This document shows, one piece after another, positions 26,572 through 35,989 of a stretch of DNA of 64,000 nt; within the stretch, counting starts at the first letter, position 1; each line of letters starts with the position of its first letter. The stretch covers positions 186,001 to 250,000 of the forward strand of contig NZ_PGGV01000033.1 in NCBI RefSeq assembly GCF_002798405.1. Reading direction: 5' to 3'. The translations under genes and the position numbers were made by a program. This DNA is from Glycomyces xiaoerkulensis. GTDB taxonomy: Bacteria > Actinomycetota > Actinomycetes > Mycobacteriales > Micromonosporaceae. Below the pieces are notes generated by a model, which searched no databases, was not told the DNA's origin, and saw only the letters and a list, made by a program, of their open reading frames with translations.

Positions 26572-27353
26572 TCGCCGACCTCGCACAGTCGGTCTCCACC
26601 GGTGAGGCCGTCGCGTTCTGGATCCTCGCGCCGCTCGCCCTGATCGGCGCCGTCGGCCTGGTCATGGCCAGGTCGGCGATCCACGGGGCCCTCATGCTCG
26701 CGCTCACCATGATCTGCCTGGCCGTCTTCTACATCATGCAGTCGGCCCCGTTCCTCGGGTTCGTGCAGATCATGGTCTACACCGGCGCGATCATGATGCT
26801 GTTCCTGTTCGTGCTCATGCTGTTCGGGCGCGACTCGCGCGACTCGATGTTCGAGACCCTGCGCGGCCAGCGGTTCTTCGCCGCCGTCCTCGCCATCGGC
26901 CTGGTCGGCCTCCTCGCCGCCGGCCTCGGCCACGCCGTCACCGGCCTCACCATCGCCGACGGCCCCCCGACCGCCACCGGCGCCGCGGCCGGCGACTCCA
27001 ACGTCGCCGCGATCGCCGAGAGCCTGTTCACCACCTACATCTTCCCGTTCGAAGTGGTCTCGGGCGTCCTCACCGTCGCCGCGGTCGGCGCGCTCATGTT
27101 CGCCCACGTCGCCCGCAAGGGCGCGGCGCGCGGCCAGAAGGAGGCCAGCCGCGAGCGGTTCGCGCCCGGCAACTACCCCGGACCCCGCCCGGGGCCCGGC
27201 GTGTTCGCCACCTCCGACTCGACCGCGACGCCCGCGCTGCTGCCCGACGGCTCGATCGCCGGCGAAAGCCTCTCCGAGCACGTCCCGGCCCGGGAACTCA
27301 CCGCCGCCGAGACCGCGCCCAAACACACCGAAGGTAAGGACCTCCACCGATGA
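26568..27353 (+). CDS. nuoJ: NADH-quinone oxidoreductase subunit J
   Basis: Membrane subunit of the proton pump, 261 aa with five predicted helices, including the conserved [24 protein letters not shown] (about 63-86) whose pi-bulge couples quinone reduction to pumping. A hydrophilic C-terminal tail of about 80 residues extends beyond the E. coli length. GTG start overlapping nuoI. Confidence 0.94.
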   Translation: MIADLAQSVSTGEAVAFWILAPLALIGAVGLVMARSAIHGALMLALTMICLAVFYIMQSAPFLGFVQIMVYTGAIMMLFLFVLMLFGRDSRDSMFETLRGQRFFAAVLAIGLVGLLAAGLGHAVTGLTIADGPPTATGAAAGDSNVAAIAESLFTTYIFPFEVVSGVLTVAAVGALMFAHVARKGAARGQKEASRERFAPGNYPGPRPGPGVFATSDSTATPALLPDGSIAGESLSEHVPARELTAAETAPKHTEGKDLHR

Positions 27354-27649
27354 GCCCGGAGTACTACCTCATACTCGCCGCCGCGCTGTTCTGCATCGGC
27401 GCCATCGGCGTCCTGCTGCGGCGCAACTCCATCGTCGTGTTCATGTGCGTCGAGCTGATGCTCAACGCCGGCAACCTGACGCTGGTGACCTTCGCCCGCA
27501 CCACCGGCACCATCGACGGACAGGTCATGGCGTTCTTCGTCATGGCCATCGCCGCCGCCGAAGTCGTGGTCGGCCTGGCGATCATCATGGCGATCTACCG
27601 CTCCCGCCGCTCGGCCTCGGTCGACGACGCGAACCTCCTGAAGGCCTAG
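27350..27649 (+). CDS. nuoK: NADH-quinone oxidoreductase subunit K
   Basis: MrpC-like membrane subunit, 99 aa with three helices; buried acidic residues lie in [14 protein letters not shown] (Glu about 35) and [10 protein letters not shown] (Glu about 71). Start ATG overlaps the nuoJ stop. Confidence 0.96.
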   Translation: MSPEYYLILAAALFCIGAIGVLLRRNSIVVFMCVELMLNAGNLTLVTFARTTGTIDGQVMAFFVMAIAAAEVVVGLAIIMAIYRSRRSASVDDANLLKA

Positions 27650-27659
27650 AGGGGACCCA

Positions 27660-29561
27660 GTGGACGAAGTGACCTACGCGCCCGCCTCCGGGCTGCTCTC
27701 GTTGACGTGGCTGCTCATCGCCCTGCCTGCCGCCGGCGCCGCAGTGCTGCTCCTGACCGGCCGCCGGGCCGACAAGTGGGGCCACTGGCTCGGCGCCGGC
27801 ACCGTCGGCGCCGCCTTCGCGCTCGCGCTGGCCATGTTCGCCCGGCTCGGCGGACTCGACGACAAGTCCGCCGCCACCGACCTGTTCACCATCATCGCCG
27901 TCGGCGACACCGAGATCAGCGCGAGCCTGCTGCTGGACCCCCTCAGCGCGGTCTTCACGCTCCTGATCACCGGCGTCGGATTCCTCATCCACGTCTACGC
28001 CGTCGGCTACATGGCCCACGACGACGGGCGCCGGAGGTTCTTCGGCTACTTCAACCTGTTCGTGGCCGCGATGCTGATCCTGGTCCTCGGCGGCAACTAC
28101 TTCATGGCCTTCATCGGCTGGGAAGGAGTCGGCCTCGCCTCCTACCTGCTGATCGCGTTCTGGCAGATGAAGCCCTCGGCCGCCACCGCCGGCAAGAAGG
28201 CCTTCCTGACCAACCGGGTCGCCGACGTCGGCTTCCTGCTGGCCATGTTCATCATGATCGGCGCGATCGGCAGCCTCGAGTTCGCCGCGGTCTTCAACGG
28301 CGCCGCCGAGCTCTCCGGCGGCACCAGCCTCGCGCTGGGCCTGCTCCTGCTGGCCGCCGCCTGCGGCAAGTCCGGCCAGTGGCCGTTCCAGACGTGGCTG
28401 CCCGACGCGATGGAGGGCCCCACCCCGGTGTCGGCGCTCATCCACGCCGCGACCATGGTCACCGCCGGGGTCTACCTCATCGCCCGCTCCAACCCGATCT
28501 TCAACCTCAACGAGACCGTCCAGACCGCCGTGGTCGCCGTCGGCGCCCTGACGCTGCTGTTCGGCGCCATCGTCGGCTGCGCCAAGGACGACATCAAACG
28601 CGTCCTGGCCTGGTCGACTGTCTCCCAGATCGGGTACATGTTCCTGGCCGTCGGGCTCGGCGGCGGCGCCTACGCGCTCGGGATCATCCACCTGCTCGCC
28701 CACGGCTTCTTCAAAGCCGGCCTGTTCCTCGGCTCCGGCTCGGTCATGCACGCCATGAACGACCAGACCGACATCCGCCGCTTCGGCGGCCTGTGGCGGG
28801 TGATGCCGTGGACCTACGCCACCTTCGCCGCCGGATGGCTCGCCATCATCGGCCTGTTCCCCTTCAGCGGCTACTTCTCCAAGGACCCGATCATCGCCGC
28901 GGCCTTCGCCCGCGAAGGCTGGGAGGGCTGGGTCGCCGGCGGCGCCGCCCTCCTCGGCGCGGCGCTGACCGCCTTCTACATGACGCGGCTGTTCGTGCTG
29001 ACCTTCCACGGGCCCAAACGGTGGACCGACGACGTCCACCCGCATGAGTCCCCGGCGATCATGACCGGCCCGCTGGTCCTGCTCGGCATCGGCTCCCTCG
29101 CCGCCGGCGGCCTCATGGCCACCCCGGTGACCGAATGGCTGACGCCGGTGTTCGGCACCCACGCCGAGCCGCACGGCCACCTCAGCCACACGCAGGTCAC
29201 CATCGCGACCACCGCCGTGGTGATCGCCGGGGCCGCCCTCGCGTGGCTGCTGTTCCGCGGCGGCACCGAGGAGGCCCCGCGCGCCGCCGGCTGGCCGGTC
29301 CGCCTCGCCCGCGCCGACCTCGGCGGCGAAGCGGTCAACCGCGGCCTGTTCGAATCGCCCGGCCGCTTCGCGGCCAACGCCTCGGTCGCGGTCGACGCCC
29401 GCGGCGTCGACGGCGTCGTCAACGGACTGTCGGCCGCCGTAGGCGGCTCCTCGCGGCGCCTGCTGCGGCTCCAGACCGGCTTCGTCCGCTCCTATGCCCT
29501 GTCCATACTGTCCGGCGCCGTCATCGTGGTGGCCGCGCTCATGGTGGTGGTGATCCAATGA
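27660..29561 (+). CDS. nuoL: NADH-quinone oxidoreductase subunit L
   Basis: Distal antiporter-like proton-pumping subunit, 633 aa with about 16 helices including the long lateral helix at the C-terminus. Conserved FIGWEGVGLASYLLIAFW (about 143-160), GKSGQWPFQTWLPDAMEGPTPVSALIHAATMVTAGVYL (about 237-274) and the Lys-containing AHGFFKAGLFLGSGSVMH are intact. GTG start with AGAGGGGA upstream. Confidence 0.95.
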   Translation: MDEVTYAPASGLLSLTWLLIALPAAGAAVLLLTGRRADKWGHWLGAGTVGAAFALALAMFARLGGLDDKSAATDLFTIIAVGDTEISASLLLDPLSAVFTLLITGVGFLIHVYAVGYMAHDDGRRRFFGYFNLFVAAMLILVLGGNYFMAFIGWEGVGLASYLLIAFWQMKPSAATAGKKAFLTNRVADVGFLLAMFIMIGAIGSLEFAAVFNGAAELSGGTSLALGLLLLAAACGKSGQWPFQTWLPDAMEGPTPVSALIHAATMVTAGVYLIARSNPIFNLNETVQTAVVAVGALTLLFGAIVGCAKDDIKRVLAWSTVSQIGYMFLAVGLGGGAYALGIIHLLAHGFFKAGLFLGSGSVMHAMNDQTDIRRFGGLWRVMPWTYATFAAGWLAIIGLFPFSGYFSKDPIIAAAFAREGWEGWVAGGAALLGAALTAFYMTRLFVLTFHGPKRWTDDVHPHESPAIMTGPLVLLGIGSLAAGGLMATPVTEWLTPVFGTHAEPHGHLSHTQVTIATTAVVIAGAALAWLLFRGGTEEAPRAAGWPVRLARADLGGEAVNRGLFESPGRFAANASVAVDARGVDGVVNGLSAAVGGSSRRLLRLQTGFVRSYALSILSGAVIVVAALMVVVIQ

Positions 29562-31099
29562 CCGAGTTCCCGTTGCTGTCGGCGCTGGTGGTCGTGCCCC
29601 TGATCGGCGCGATCATCGTGGCGTCGGTGCGCCGTGAACAGGCCGACGTGGCGAAGTGGACCGCGCTGGGCTTCTCCGGCGCCGTCGCCGTCATCGCCGC
29701 GGCCATCGCCTTGAGCTTCGACTACGGCTCGGGCGCCGAATGGCTGCAGTTGACCGAGTCCTACTCCTGGATCCCGGCCTGGGACCTCAACCTGTCGTGG
29801 GGCGTGGACGGCATCGCGCTGCTGATGGTCGCGCTCACCGCCGGGCTGACCCCGATCGCGATCCTCGCCGCCTGGCGCGACCTGGACGCGGTGCACCGGT
29901 CGGTCCCCACGTTCTTCGCGCTCATCCTCGCCCTCGAAGCCGCGATGCTGGCGACGTTCGTCGCCTCCAACGTCCTGCTGTTCTACTTCTTCTTCGAGGC
30001 CATGCTGGTGCCGATGTACTTCCTCATCGGCTCCTACGGCTCGGGGACCAGGCGCCAGTACGCCGCGGTGAAGTTCTTCCTGTACTCGCTGCTCGGCGGC
30101 CTGCTGATGCTGGTGGCCGTGATCGGCCTGTGGGTCCACAACGGCGGCGTGTTCGACTGGCAGACCCTCGTCGCCTCCGAGCCGCTGGAGGCCGGCGGCC
30201 TCCAGAACTGGCTGTTCCTCGGCTTCTTCGTGGCCTTCGCGATCAAGGCGCCGTTCTTCCCGTTCCACACCTGGCTCCCCGACGCCGGCGGGGCCGCCCC
30301 GGCCTCGATCGCCGCGCTCCTGGTCGGGGTGATGGACAAGATCGGCACCTTCGCGATCCTGCGGTACTGCCTGCCGCTGTTCCCCGACGCGACGCAGACG
30401 TTCGCGCCGTGGATCATCGCCATGAGCGTCATCGGCGTCATCTACGCCGCGCTGGTCGCGATCGGCCAGACCGACCTCAAGCGCCTGGTCGCCTACACCT
30501 CGATCGCCCACTTCGGGTTCATCGGCGTCGGCATCTTCGCGTTCACGCAGGCCTCGGCGACCGGCGCGATCCTCTACATGTTCAACCACGGCCTCGCCAC
30601 CGGCCTGCTGTTCATCGTCGTCGGCATGCTGGCGCTGCGCCGGGGCTCGAACACGATCGGCGACTACGGCGGGGCGGCGAAGACGCTCCCGCTGCTGGCC
30701 GGCGTGTTCCTGTTCGCCGGGCTCGCCTCCCTGTCGCTGCCGGGGACCGCGCCGTTCATCTCCGAGTTCCTCGTCCTGCTCGGCGCGTTCACCGCCAACG
30801 AGCCGGTCGCCGTGGTCGCCACCCTCGGCATCATCCTCGCCGCCGCCTACGTCCTGTGGATGTACCAGCGGACGATGCAAGGGGCCCGCAACCCGGTCCT
30901 GGACGAGATGCCCGCAATGAAGCGCGACCTCACCATCCGCGAGAAGGCACTGGTCGCGCCGCTGGTCGTGGCGATCATCGGCTTCGGGTTCTACCCGCAG
31001 CCCCTGATCGACGCGGTCGAGCCGGCCGTGGACAACACCCTCCAGTTCGTCCAGGACGAGCCCGCCGAAGTACCTGCCGCCGGAGAGACCAATGAGTGA
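29558..31099 (+). CDS. nuoM: NADH-quinone oxidoreductase subunit M
   Basis: Antiporter-like proton-pumping subunit, 513 aa, about 14 helices. Motifs: FYFFFEAMLVPMYFLIG (about 143-159, pumping Glu), AIKAPFFPFHTWLPDAGGAAPASIAALLVGVMDKIGTFA (about 228-266), and MFNHGLATGLLFIVVGML. Start ATG overlaps nuoL; it overlaps nuoN by 8 bases at its end. Confidence 0.95.
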   Translation: MTEFPLLSALVVVPLIGAIIVASVRREQADVAKWTALGFSGAVAVIAAAIALSFDYGSGAEWLQLTESYSWIPAWDLNLSWGVDGIALLMVALTAGLTPIAILAAWRDLDAVHRSVPTFFALILALEAAMLATFVASNVLLFYFFFEAMLVPMYFLIGSYGSGTRRQYAAVKFFLYSLLGGLLMLVAVIGLWVHNGGVFDWQTLVASEPLEAGGLQNWLFLGFFVAFAIKAPFFPFHTWLPDAGGAAPASIAALLVGVMDKIGTFAILRYCLPLFPDATQTFAPWIIAMSVIGVIYAALVAIGQTDLKRLVAYTSIAHFGFIGVGIFAFTQASATGAILYMFNHGLATGLLFIVVGMLALRRGSNTIGDYGGAAKTLPLLAGVFLFAGLASLSLPGTAPFISEFLVLLGAFTANEPVAVVATLGIILAAAYVLWMYQRTMQGARNPVLDEMPAMKRDLTIREKALVAPLVVAIIGFGFYPQPLIDAVEPAVDNTLQFVQDEPAEVPAAGETNE

Positions 31100-32630
31100 G
31101 ATCCAAATCGACTGGGCCGGCTTGGCGCCCATGATCATCGTCTTCGGAGCGGCCTTCGTCGGCCTGCTCGTCGAAGCGTCCGTGCCGAAGGAGCGGCGCC
31201 TGCCGCCCCAGGTGGGGCTGGCGGTGCTGGCCCTGGCCGCCGCGTTCATCGCGGTGGTCGCCAACTCCGGCAAGAGCGAGACCGCGCTCTCCCTGGGAGA
31301 CACCGCCATCGGCTCGGTGGCGCTGGACGGCCCGGGCCTGTTCCTGCAGGGCACCATCGTCCTGCTCGCCCTGGTGGCGATCCTGCTGCTGGCCGAGCAG
31401 CGCACCACCGCCGGGGGAGACTTCGTCTCCGAGGCGGCCGTCGTAGCCGACTCGCCGGCCGACATCGCCCAGCGGCGCGAGCCCGGCGCCACCGAGGTCT
31501 TCCCGCTGGCGCTGTTCGCCGTCGGCGGCATGATGATGTTCGTCGTCTCCGGCGATCTGCTCACGATGTTCGTCGCCCTGGAGATGCTGAGCCTGCCGCT
31601 CTACCTGCTGTGCGGCCTGGCCAAGCGCCGCCGCCTCATCTCCCAGGAGGCCTCCCTCAAGTACTTCCTGCTGGGGGCGTTCGCCTCGGCGTTCTTCGTC
31701 TACGGGATGGCGATGCTCTACGGCTTCTCCGGCACGATCGACCTGGCCGGCATCAACGAGGCCGGAATCGGTTCCGACGAGCCGCGCATCCTGCTCTACA
31801 TCGGCGTCGGCATGATCGCGGTTGCCCTGCTGTTCAAGGCCGCCGCCGTCCCGTTCCACATGTGGACCCCCGACGTGTACACCGGCGCCCCGACCCCGGT
31901 CACGGCCCTCATGGCCGGGTGCGTGAAGGTCGCCGCCTTCGGCGGGCTCCTGCGGGTGTTCAACGTCGGCCTGGAGTCCTCGGCCTGGGACTGGCACACC
32001 ATCCTGATGGTCATCGCCGTCGCCACCATGCTCGGCGGCGCGATCTTCGCGGTCACCCAGCGGAACATCAAGCGCCTGCTGGCCTACAGCTCCATCGCCA
32101 ACGCCGGCTACCTGCTCATCGGGGTGATCTCGCTCGGTGACGCGGTCGGGCAGACCATGTTCTACCTGGCCGCCTACGGGATCACCGTCATCGCCGCGTT
32201 CGCGGTGGTGAGCCTGGTACGCGACGGCGACAACGAGGCGACCGACCTGTCCCGCTGGGCCGGGCTCGGCAAGAGCTCCCCGGGCACCGCGGTCATCTTC
32301 ACCGTGCTCATGCTCGCCCTCGCCGGCATCCCGTTCACCAGCGGCTTCACCGCGAAGTTCAGCCTGTTCAGCGCCGGGATCGGGGCTGGCGAAGTGGGCC
32401 TGGTCGTCGTCGGGGTGGTGTCCTCGGCGATCCTGGCCTTCCCCTACCTGCGGGTGGTGGTCCTGCTCTGGCTCAACGAACCGGCTCCGGACGCCCCGAC
32501 GGTCAACCTCCCCAGCCCGATGGCCGGGACGGTCGTCGCCGCTGGCGTCACCGCCACGGTCCTGCTGGGCGTGGCCCCCGGTTTCCTGCTCGACATCGTC
32601 AGTGAGGCGAGCACCTTCCTCGGCACCTGA
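31092..32630 (+). CDS. nuoN: NADH-quinone oxidoreductase subunit N
   Basis: Third antiporter-like subunit, 512 aa, about 14 helices. MFVALEMLSLPLYLLCGLAKR (about 157-177, pumping Glu), ALLFKAAAVPFHMWTPDVYTGAPTPVTALMAGCVKVAAFGGLLR and NIKRLLAYSSIANAGYLLIG are conserved. It closes the main nuo operon and is followed by a convergent gene. Confidence 0.95.
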   Translation: MSEIQIDWAGLAPMIIVFGAAFVGLLVEASVPKERRLPPQVGLAVLALAAAFIAVVANSGKSETALSLGDTAIGSVALDGPGLFLQGTIVLLALVAILLLAEQRTTAGGDFVSEAAVVADSPADIAQRREPGATEVFPLALFAVGGMMMFVVSGDLLTMFVALEMLSLPLYLLCGLAKRRRLISQEASLKYFLLGAFASAFFVYGMAMLYGFSGTIDLAGINEAGIGSDEPRILLYIGVGMIAVALLFKAAAVPFHMWTPDVYTGAPTPVTALMAGCVKVAAFGGLLRVFNVGLESSAWDWHTILMVIAVATMLGGAIFAVTQRNIKRLLAYSSIANAGYLLIGVISLGDAVGQTMFYLAAYGITVIAAFAVVSLVRDGDNEATDLSRWAGLGKSSPGTAVIFTVLMLALAGIPFTSGFTAKFSLFSAGIGAGEVGLVVVGVVSSAILAFPYLRVVVLLWLNEPAPDAPTVNLPSPMAGTVVAAGVTATVLLGVAPGFLLDIVSEASTFLGT

Positions 32631-32666
32631 ACCGGAACGACGCCCGCCCGCCGCCGCCTCCGGTTC
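32629..32666. terminator. Possible bidirectional terminator after nuoN
   Basis: GAACCGGA/TCCGGTTC arms (8 bp) with a 22-base loop overlap the stop codons of the two convergent genes. No T tract; a modest hairpin. Confidence 0.4.
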
Positions 32667-33207
32667 ACTCCGCCGCGACCAGCGCGGCGGCCTCGGCCCG
32701 CCGCGCCCGGGGCACGGCGGCCGGGGCGGGCGCGAACCAGGCCCGCGCCGAGCGGCTCGACAGGCACAGCAGCGTCACCGCCGGCAGCGAGCCGCAGACC
32801 ACCAGCATCGCTCCGGCGCTCAGGAAGAACTCGGGGTGGTCGGGGAGGGTCGCCAGGTAGGCGCGGGCCACGATCCACACGTACATGCCGCCGGGAACGA
32901 ACGCCAGCGCGTACCAGGCCGCCCGCACCGCGCCCGGCCTCCGGCTCCCCAGGCGCACCGCGATAGGCGGCAGCGAGGCCGTCACCGCCACCGCCGTCAG
33001 CGCCAGGATCCACCGCTCGGCGCCGCCGCCGTTCACCACCTCGAGCGGCGTCTCGACGCTCGAGGCCGACATGGTGGCCGCCAGCAGGAACGTCGCGCCG
33101 AGGCCGTAGAGGGCCGCGATCGCGGCGAACTGCACCCAGATGAGGGCCTGGGCCGCCAGAACGGCCTTCGGTCGGGTGTCCGTGTGCCCGGTGTGGCTGG
33201 GTCGCAC
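32665..33207 (-). CDS. Hypothetical four-helix membrane protein
   Basis: 180 aa with four predicted membrane helices (about 18-42, 65-85, 95-115, 128-150) and a basic, Ala-rich C-terminus. The first helix region reads ALIWVQFAAIAALYGLGATFLLAATM. No family is recognised and no catalytic motif is visible. The GTG start follows AAGGAG by 5 bases. It stands alone between convergent nuoN and the polyprenyl synthase on its own strand 118 bases upstream, so co-transcription with the latter is possible. Confidence 0.7.
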   Translation of the reverse strand: MRPSHTGHTDTRPKAVLAAQALIWVQFAAIAALYGLGATFLLAATMSASSVETPLEVVNGGGAERWILALTAVAVTASLPPIAVRLGSRRPGAVRAAWYALAFVPGGMYVWIVARAYLATLPDHPEFFLSAGAMLVVCGSLPAVTLLCLSSRSARAWFAPAPAAVPRARRAEAAALVAAE

Positions 33208-33325
33208 AGTGCTCCTTGGGGGCGGTCCTGCGGGCGGCCGCGGTCGAGGTCGAGGTGGTGCTCACAACGGTAGCGAACCGGTCCCGCGCCCGCTATCCGC
33301 GCCCGAGGCGTACCGCTGTGACCGG

Positions 33326-34321
33326 TCAGGCGTCGCGCTGGATCATGTAGTCGCAGATGTCGACCAGGGCCTGCCGGGCCGGGCCGTCGGGCAGGGAGGC
33401 CGCCAGGGTGCGGGCGCGCTCCTGGTACCGGCGCAGGGTGGCGCGGGCATCGTCCAGGGCGCTGGAGGCCCGCAGGAGCTCCAGGGCCTCGCGGAGGTCG
33501 TCCTCGGGGACCGGGCCCGCGACCAGTTCGCGCAGGCGCGCCTCGGCCGGGTCGTCCCCGGCCAGGGCGTAGATCACCGGGAGCGTGGGCACCCCTTCCA
33601 GCAGGTCGGTGCCGGGGGTCTTGCCCGAGTGGTCGGAGGCGACGTCGATGATGTCGTCGGCGATCTGGAAGGCCACGCCGATCACCTCGCCGAACTTCTC
33701 GGCGGTGGCCATCGTGTCCGCGTCGGCGCCGGCGAACCAGGCGCCGAACTTCGCGCACGTCGCGATGAGCGAGCCGGTCTTCTCCGAGAGGATAGACAGG
33801 TGCCATTCGACCGGGTCGAACCGGTCGGGCCTGGGCATGGTCTCGTTGATCTGGCCGCGCACCAGGCGCGCGAACGTGACCGCCTGCGTCCGGACCGCCT
33901 CGGGGCCCAGTTCGGCCATGATCTGGGCGGCCTGGCTGAACAGGTAGTCGCCGGTGAGGATCGCGACCGAGTTGTCCCAGCGGGCGTTGGCGCTGGCGGC
34001 GCCGCGCCGCACGGAGGCCTCGTCCATGACGTCGTCGTGGTACAGCGTCGCCAGGTGCGTCAGCTCCAGCGCGACCGCGGATTCGACGATGCCGGGGCGG
34101 TCCGGGTCGCCGAGGTGGGCGCAGGTGAGCGTCAGCATCGGCCGGAAGCGCTTCCCGCCGGCGTTGATCAGGTGGGAGCCGGATTGGCGCAGCAGCGGCT
34201 GCTCGGTGTCGACGGCCTTCAGCAGATGCTCCTCGACCGTCTCGAGGCGCTCGCGTATGCGCTCGGAGAACTCCCCGTCGGTAAAACTCAGCGAGATCTG
34301 GCCAGTTCCGGTGGTCACCAC
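33326..34321 (-). CDS. All-trans polyprenyl diphosphate synthase (menaquinone side chain)
   Basis: Chain-elongating trans-prenyltransferase, 331 aa. The first Asp-rich motif is YHDDVMDEASVRRG (about 93-106) with GGKRFRP (about 55-61) upstream. The second is FQIADDIIDVASDHSGKTPGTDLLEG (about 218-243). The residues before the first motif (ATL) lack the aromatic block of short-chain farnesyl/geranylgeranyl synthases, pointing to a long product such as the C40-C50 tail of menaquinone. In M. tuberculosis the homologue GrcC1 lies next to MenJ. The GTG start is one of two adjacent GTG codons. Confidence 0.88.
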   Translation of the reverse strand: MVTTGTGQISLSFTDGEFSERIRERLETVEEHLLKAVDTEQPLLRQSGSHLINAGGKRFRPMLTLTCAHLGDPDRPGIVESAVALELTHLATLYHDDVMDEASVRRGAASANARWDNSVAILTGDYLFSQAAQIMAELGPEAVRTQAVTFARLVRGQINETMPRPDRFDPVEWHLSILSEKTGSLIATCAKFGAWFAGADADTMATAEKFGEVIGVAFQIADDIIDVASDHSGKTPGTDLLEGVPTLPVIYALAGDDPAEARLRELVAGPVPEDDLREALELLRASSALDDARATLRRYQERARTLAASLPDGPARQALVDICDYMIQRDA

Positions 34322-34385
34322 AGGCTCACCTTATCGTGCGGGCCGCGAATCGGGCACGGCGCGGGATCCGGTGGTCGCGTGGGCC

Positions 34386-35546
34386 CTACCGCGCCGTCCG
34401 GTGGCGCGGGCGGCCGCCGGCGACGATGAACACCGCCGCGAAGGTCATGGCCGCCACCGAGGCCGTCCAGCCCGCGGTCCAGCCGCCGTGGTCGACCAGG
34501 AGCCCGAACGCGATCGGTCCGACCGCGCCGCCCAGGTAGACCCCGGTCTGGGTGATCGAGGTGGCGGCCGCCGGCGCGTCCGGGTAGCGCTTGGTCACCG
34601 CGAAGTTCATCAGTCCCGGCCACGCCCAGCCCAGGGCGAAGCCCGCCGCCGTGCCCAGCGGCAGCAGCCACGGCTGCCCGATCATGAGCGTCGAGATCCC
34701 GATCGCGCCGCCCAGGAGCATGACGACGATGAGCCCGAATTCGCCGCCGCCGCGCCGGTCGGCGATCGCACCGACCGCGGTGCGCGCCAGGACCCCCGCG
34801 AGGCCGCCGACGGTCAGATTCAGTCCCGCGAACGATTCCGAGGCGCCGATGTCCACCGCGTAGGTGGTCAGGAACGTCCCCAGTGGGGTCGCGGCCCCCG
34901 CGCTGAGGCAGGTCGCGAGCGCGAACATCAGCAGGCGGCGGTCGAAGACCCGGCCGTCGCCGTTGCCGGCCGGCCGCTCGGGCCGCCCCAGGCCGTTCAG
35001 GGGTATCAGCGACAGCAGTGCGACCGCGCCTCCGGCCACGAACGCCCACCGCCAGCCGAGCGTCAGCGCGATCGCCGGGACGCTCAGCCCGGCCAGCATC
35101 GTGCACAGCGGCACCGAGGCCTGCTTGGCGCCGAACAGCAGGCCCTTGTGGCGCCCGGGCGCCCAGTTGGACAGGACCGTGTTCGACGACAACTGCCCCA
35201 GGCCGTTGGCCGGGGCCGACACGATCATCAGGGCGATCAGGACGGCGGTGTGCTGCGCGAACGCGGCGATGGCGAGCATCGATCCGGCCGCCAGCGCCAC
35301 GCCGAGGCGGGCCATGGCGGGCGCCCCGAACCGTTCCACCAGCCGCCCCGAGGGCACGGCGGTCAGTCCGGCGACGGCGAAGTAGAGCCCGGAGACCAGG
35401 CCGATGGTGCCGGGTCGCATGCCGAGCTCGGCGGCGATCTGGACGGCGAGTCCGCCGAAGAGGAACACCGGCATGACCGCGGCGACGTTGACGCTCAGCG
35501 CGGTCGCGATCGTGGAGGAGGCGTTCGGGACGGCTGCGGCGGACAC
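34386..35546 (-). CDS. MFS transporter
   Basis: 386-aa major-facilitator permease with about 12 membrane helices. The loop 2-3 motif is degenerate (SGRLVERFGAPAMAR), and the C-half repeat IADRRGGGEFG is in the matching position. The short length and layout resemble the cyanate/CynX-like or small-molecule efflux groups. A weak GTG start is used. The next gene on this strand is the polyprenyl synthase 64 bases downstream; nothing indicates the substrate. Confidence 0.85.
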   Translation of the reverse strand: MSAAAVPNASSTIATALSVNVAAVMPVFLFGGLAVQIAAELGMRPGTIGLVSGLYFAVAGLTAVPSGRLVERFGAPAMARLGVALAAGSMLAIAAFAQHTAVLIALMIVSAPANGLGQLSSNTVLSNWAPGRHKGLLFGAKQASVPLCTMLAGLSVPAIALTLGWRWAFVAGGAVALLSLIPLNGLGRPERPAGNGDGRVFDRRLLMFALATCLSAGAATPLGTFLTTYAVDIGASESFAGLNLTVGGLAGVLARTAVGAIADRRGGGEFGLIVVMLLGGAIGISTLMIGQPWLLPLGTAAGFALGWAWPGLMNFAVTKRYPDAPAAATSITQTGVYLGGAVGPIAFGLLVDHGGWTAGWTASVAAMTFAAVFIVAGGRPRHRTAR

Positions 35547-35989
35547 GACGGCAACCGTACTCCCGGCGTCGACGGTGGATGCAAGCGTTCGCCGGAGTCC
35601 GGTACCTCACATGAACGGGTGACGAGAATTGACGCGGCGTCGCCGGGTGTGGGAGCGTCGTCTGGGCTCACTGGACGGTATACGACCGTGGCCCGCGCAA
35701 AAGTAAAGCGCGGCGACCCTGGTGGGAGGAGCCGCCGCGCTTCTATGTGGTGTGTATGTCCGCGGTAGCGGCATGAAGTTGGTGGGGACTCGACGCCGCC
35801 GCCGCGGAAGGCGTCCGACGCCCGGCTCGCGCCGGGGTTCGAACGGTGCTGACAGGTAGATACTGCCGGTTGCCGTGGTCTGACGCAAGCCGCAATTGTT
35901 TATATAGTTGGATTCTCGGTCTTCGCCCGCCGGGCGGCGGCCCGGTCCCCATCGTCGGGGACCGTCTGAACGGCGAACGGAGCGGCGGC
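35547..35989. other. Divergent intergenic region between MFS and IclR genes
   Basis: No gene is seen in these 443 bases. ACGGT/ACCGT arms (35675-35689, 5-base gap) look like an operator. A hairpin with 10-bp arms lies at 35706-35715/35733-35742. An A/T-rich island at 35896-35914 precedes the IclR gene and is its likely promoter or own operator. Confidence 0.4.

Noticed and set aside
35828-35850. tRNA T-arm-like GGGTTCGAAC sequence
   Set aside because: The bases around the loop do not pair as a 5-bp T-stem with a 7-base loop, and no acceptor, D or anticodon arms can be drawn.
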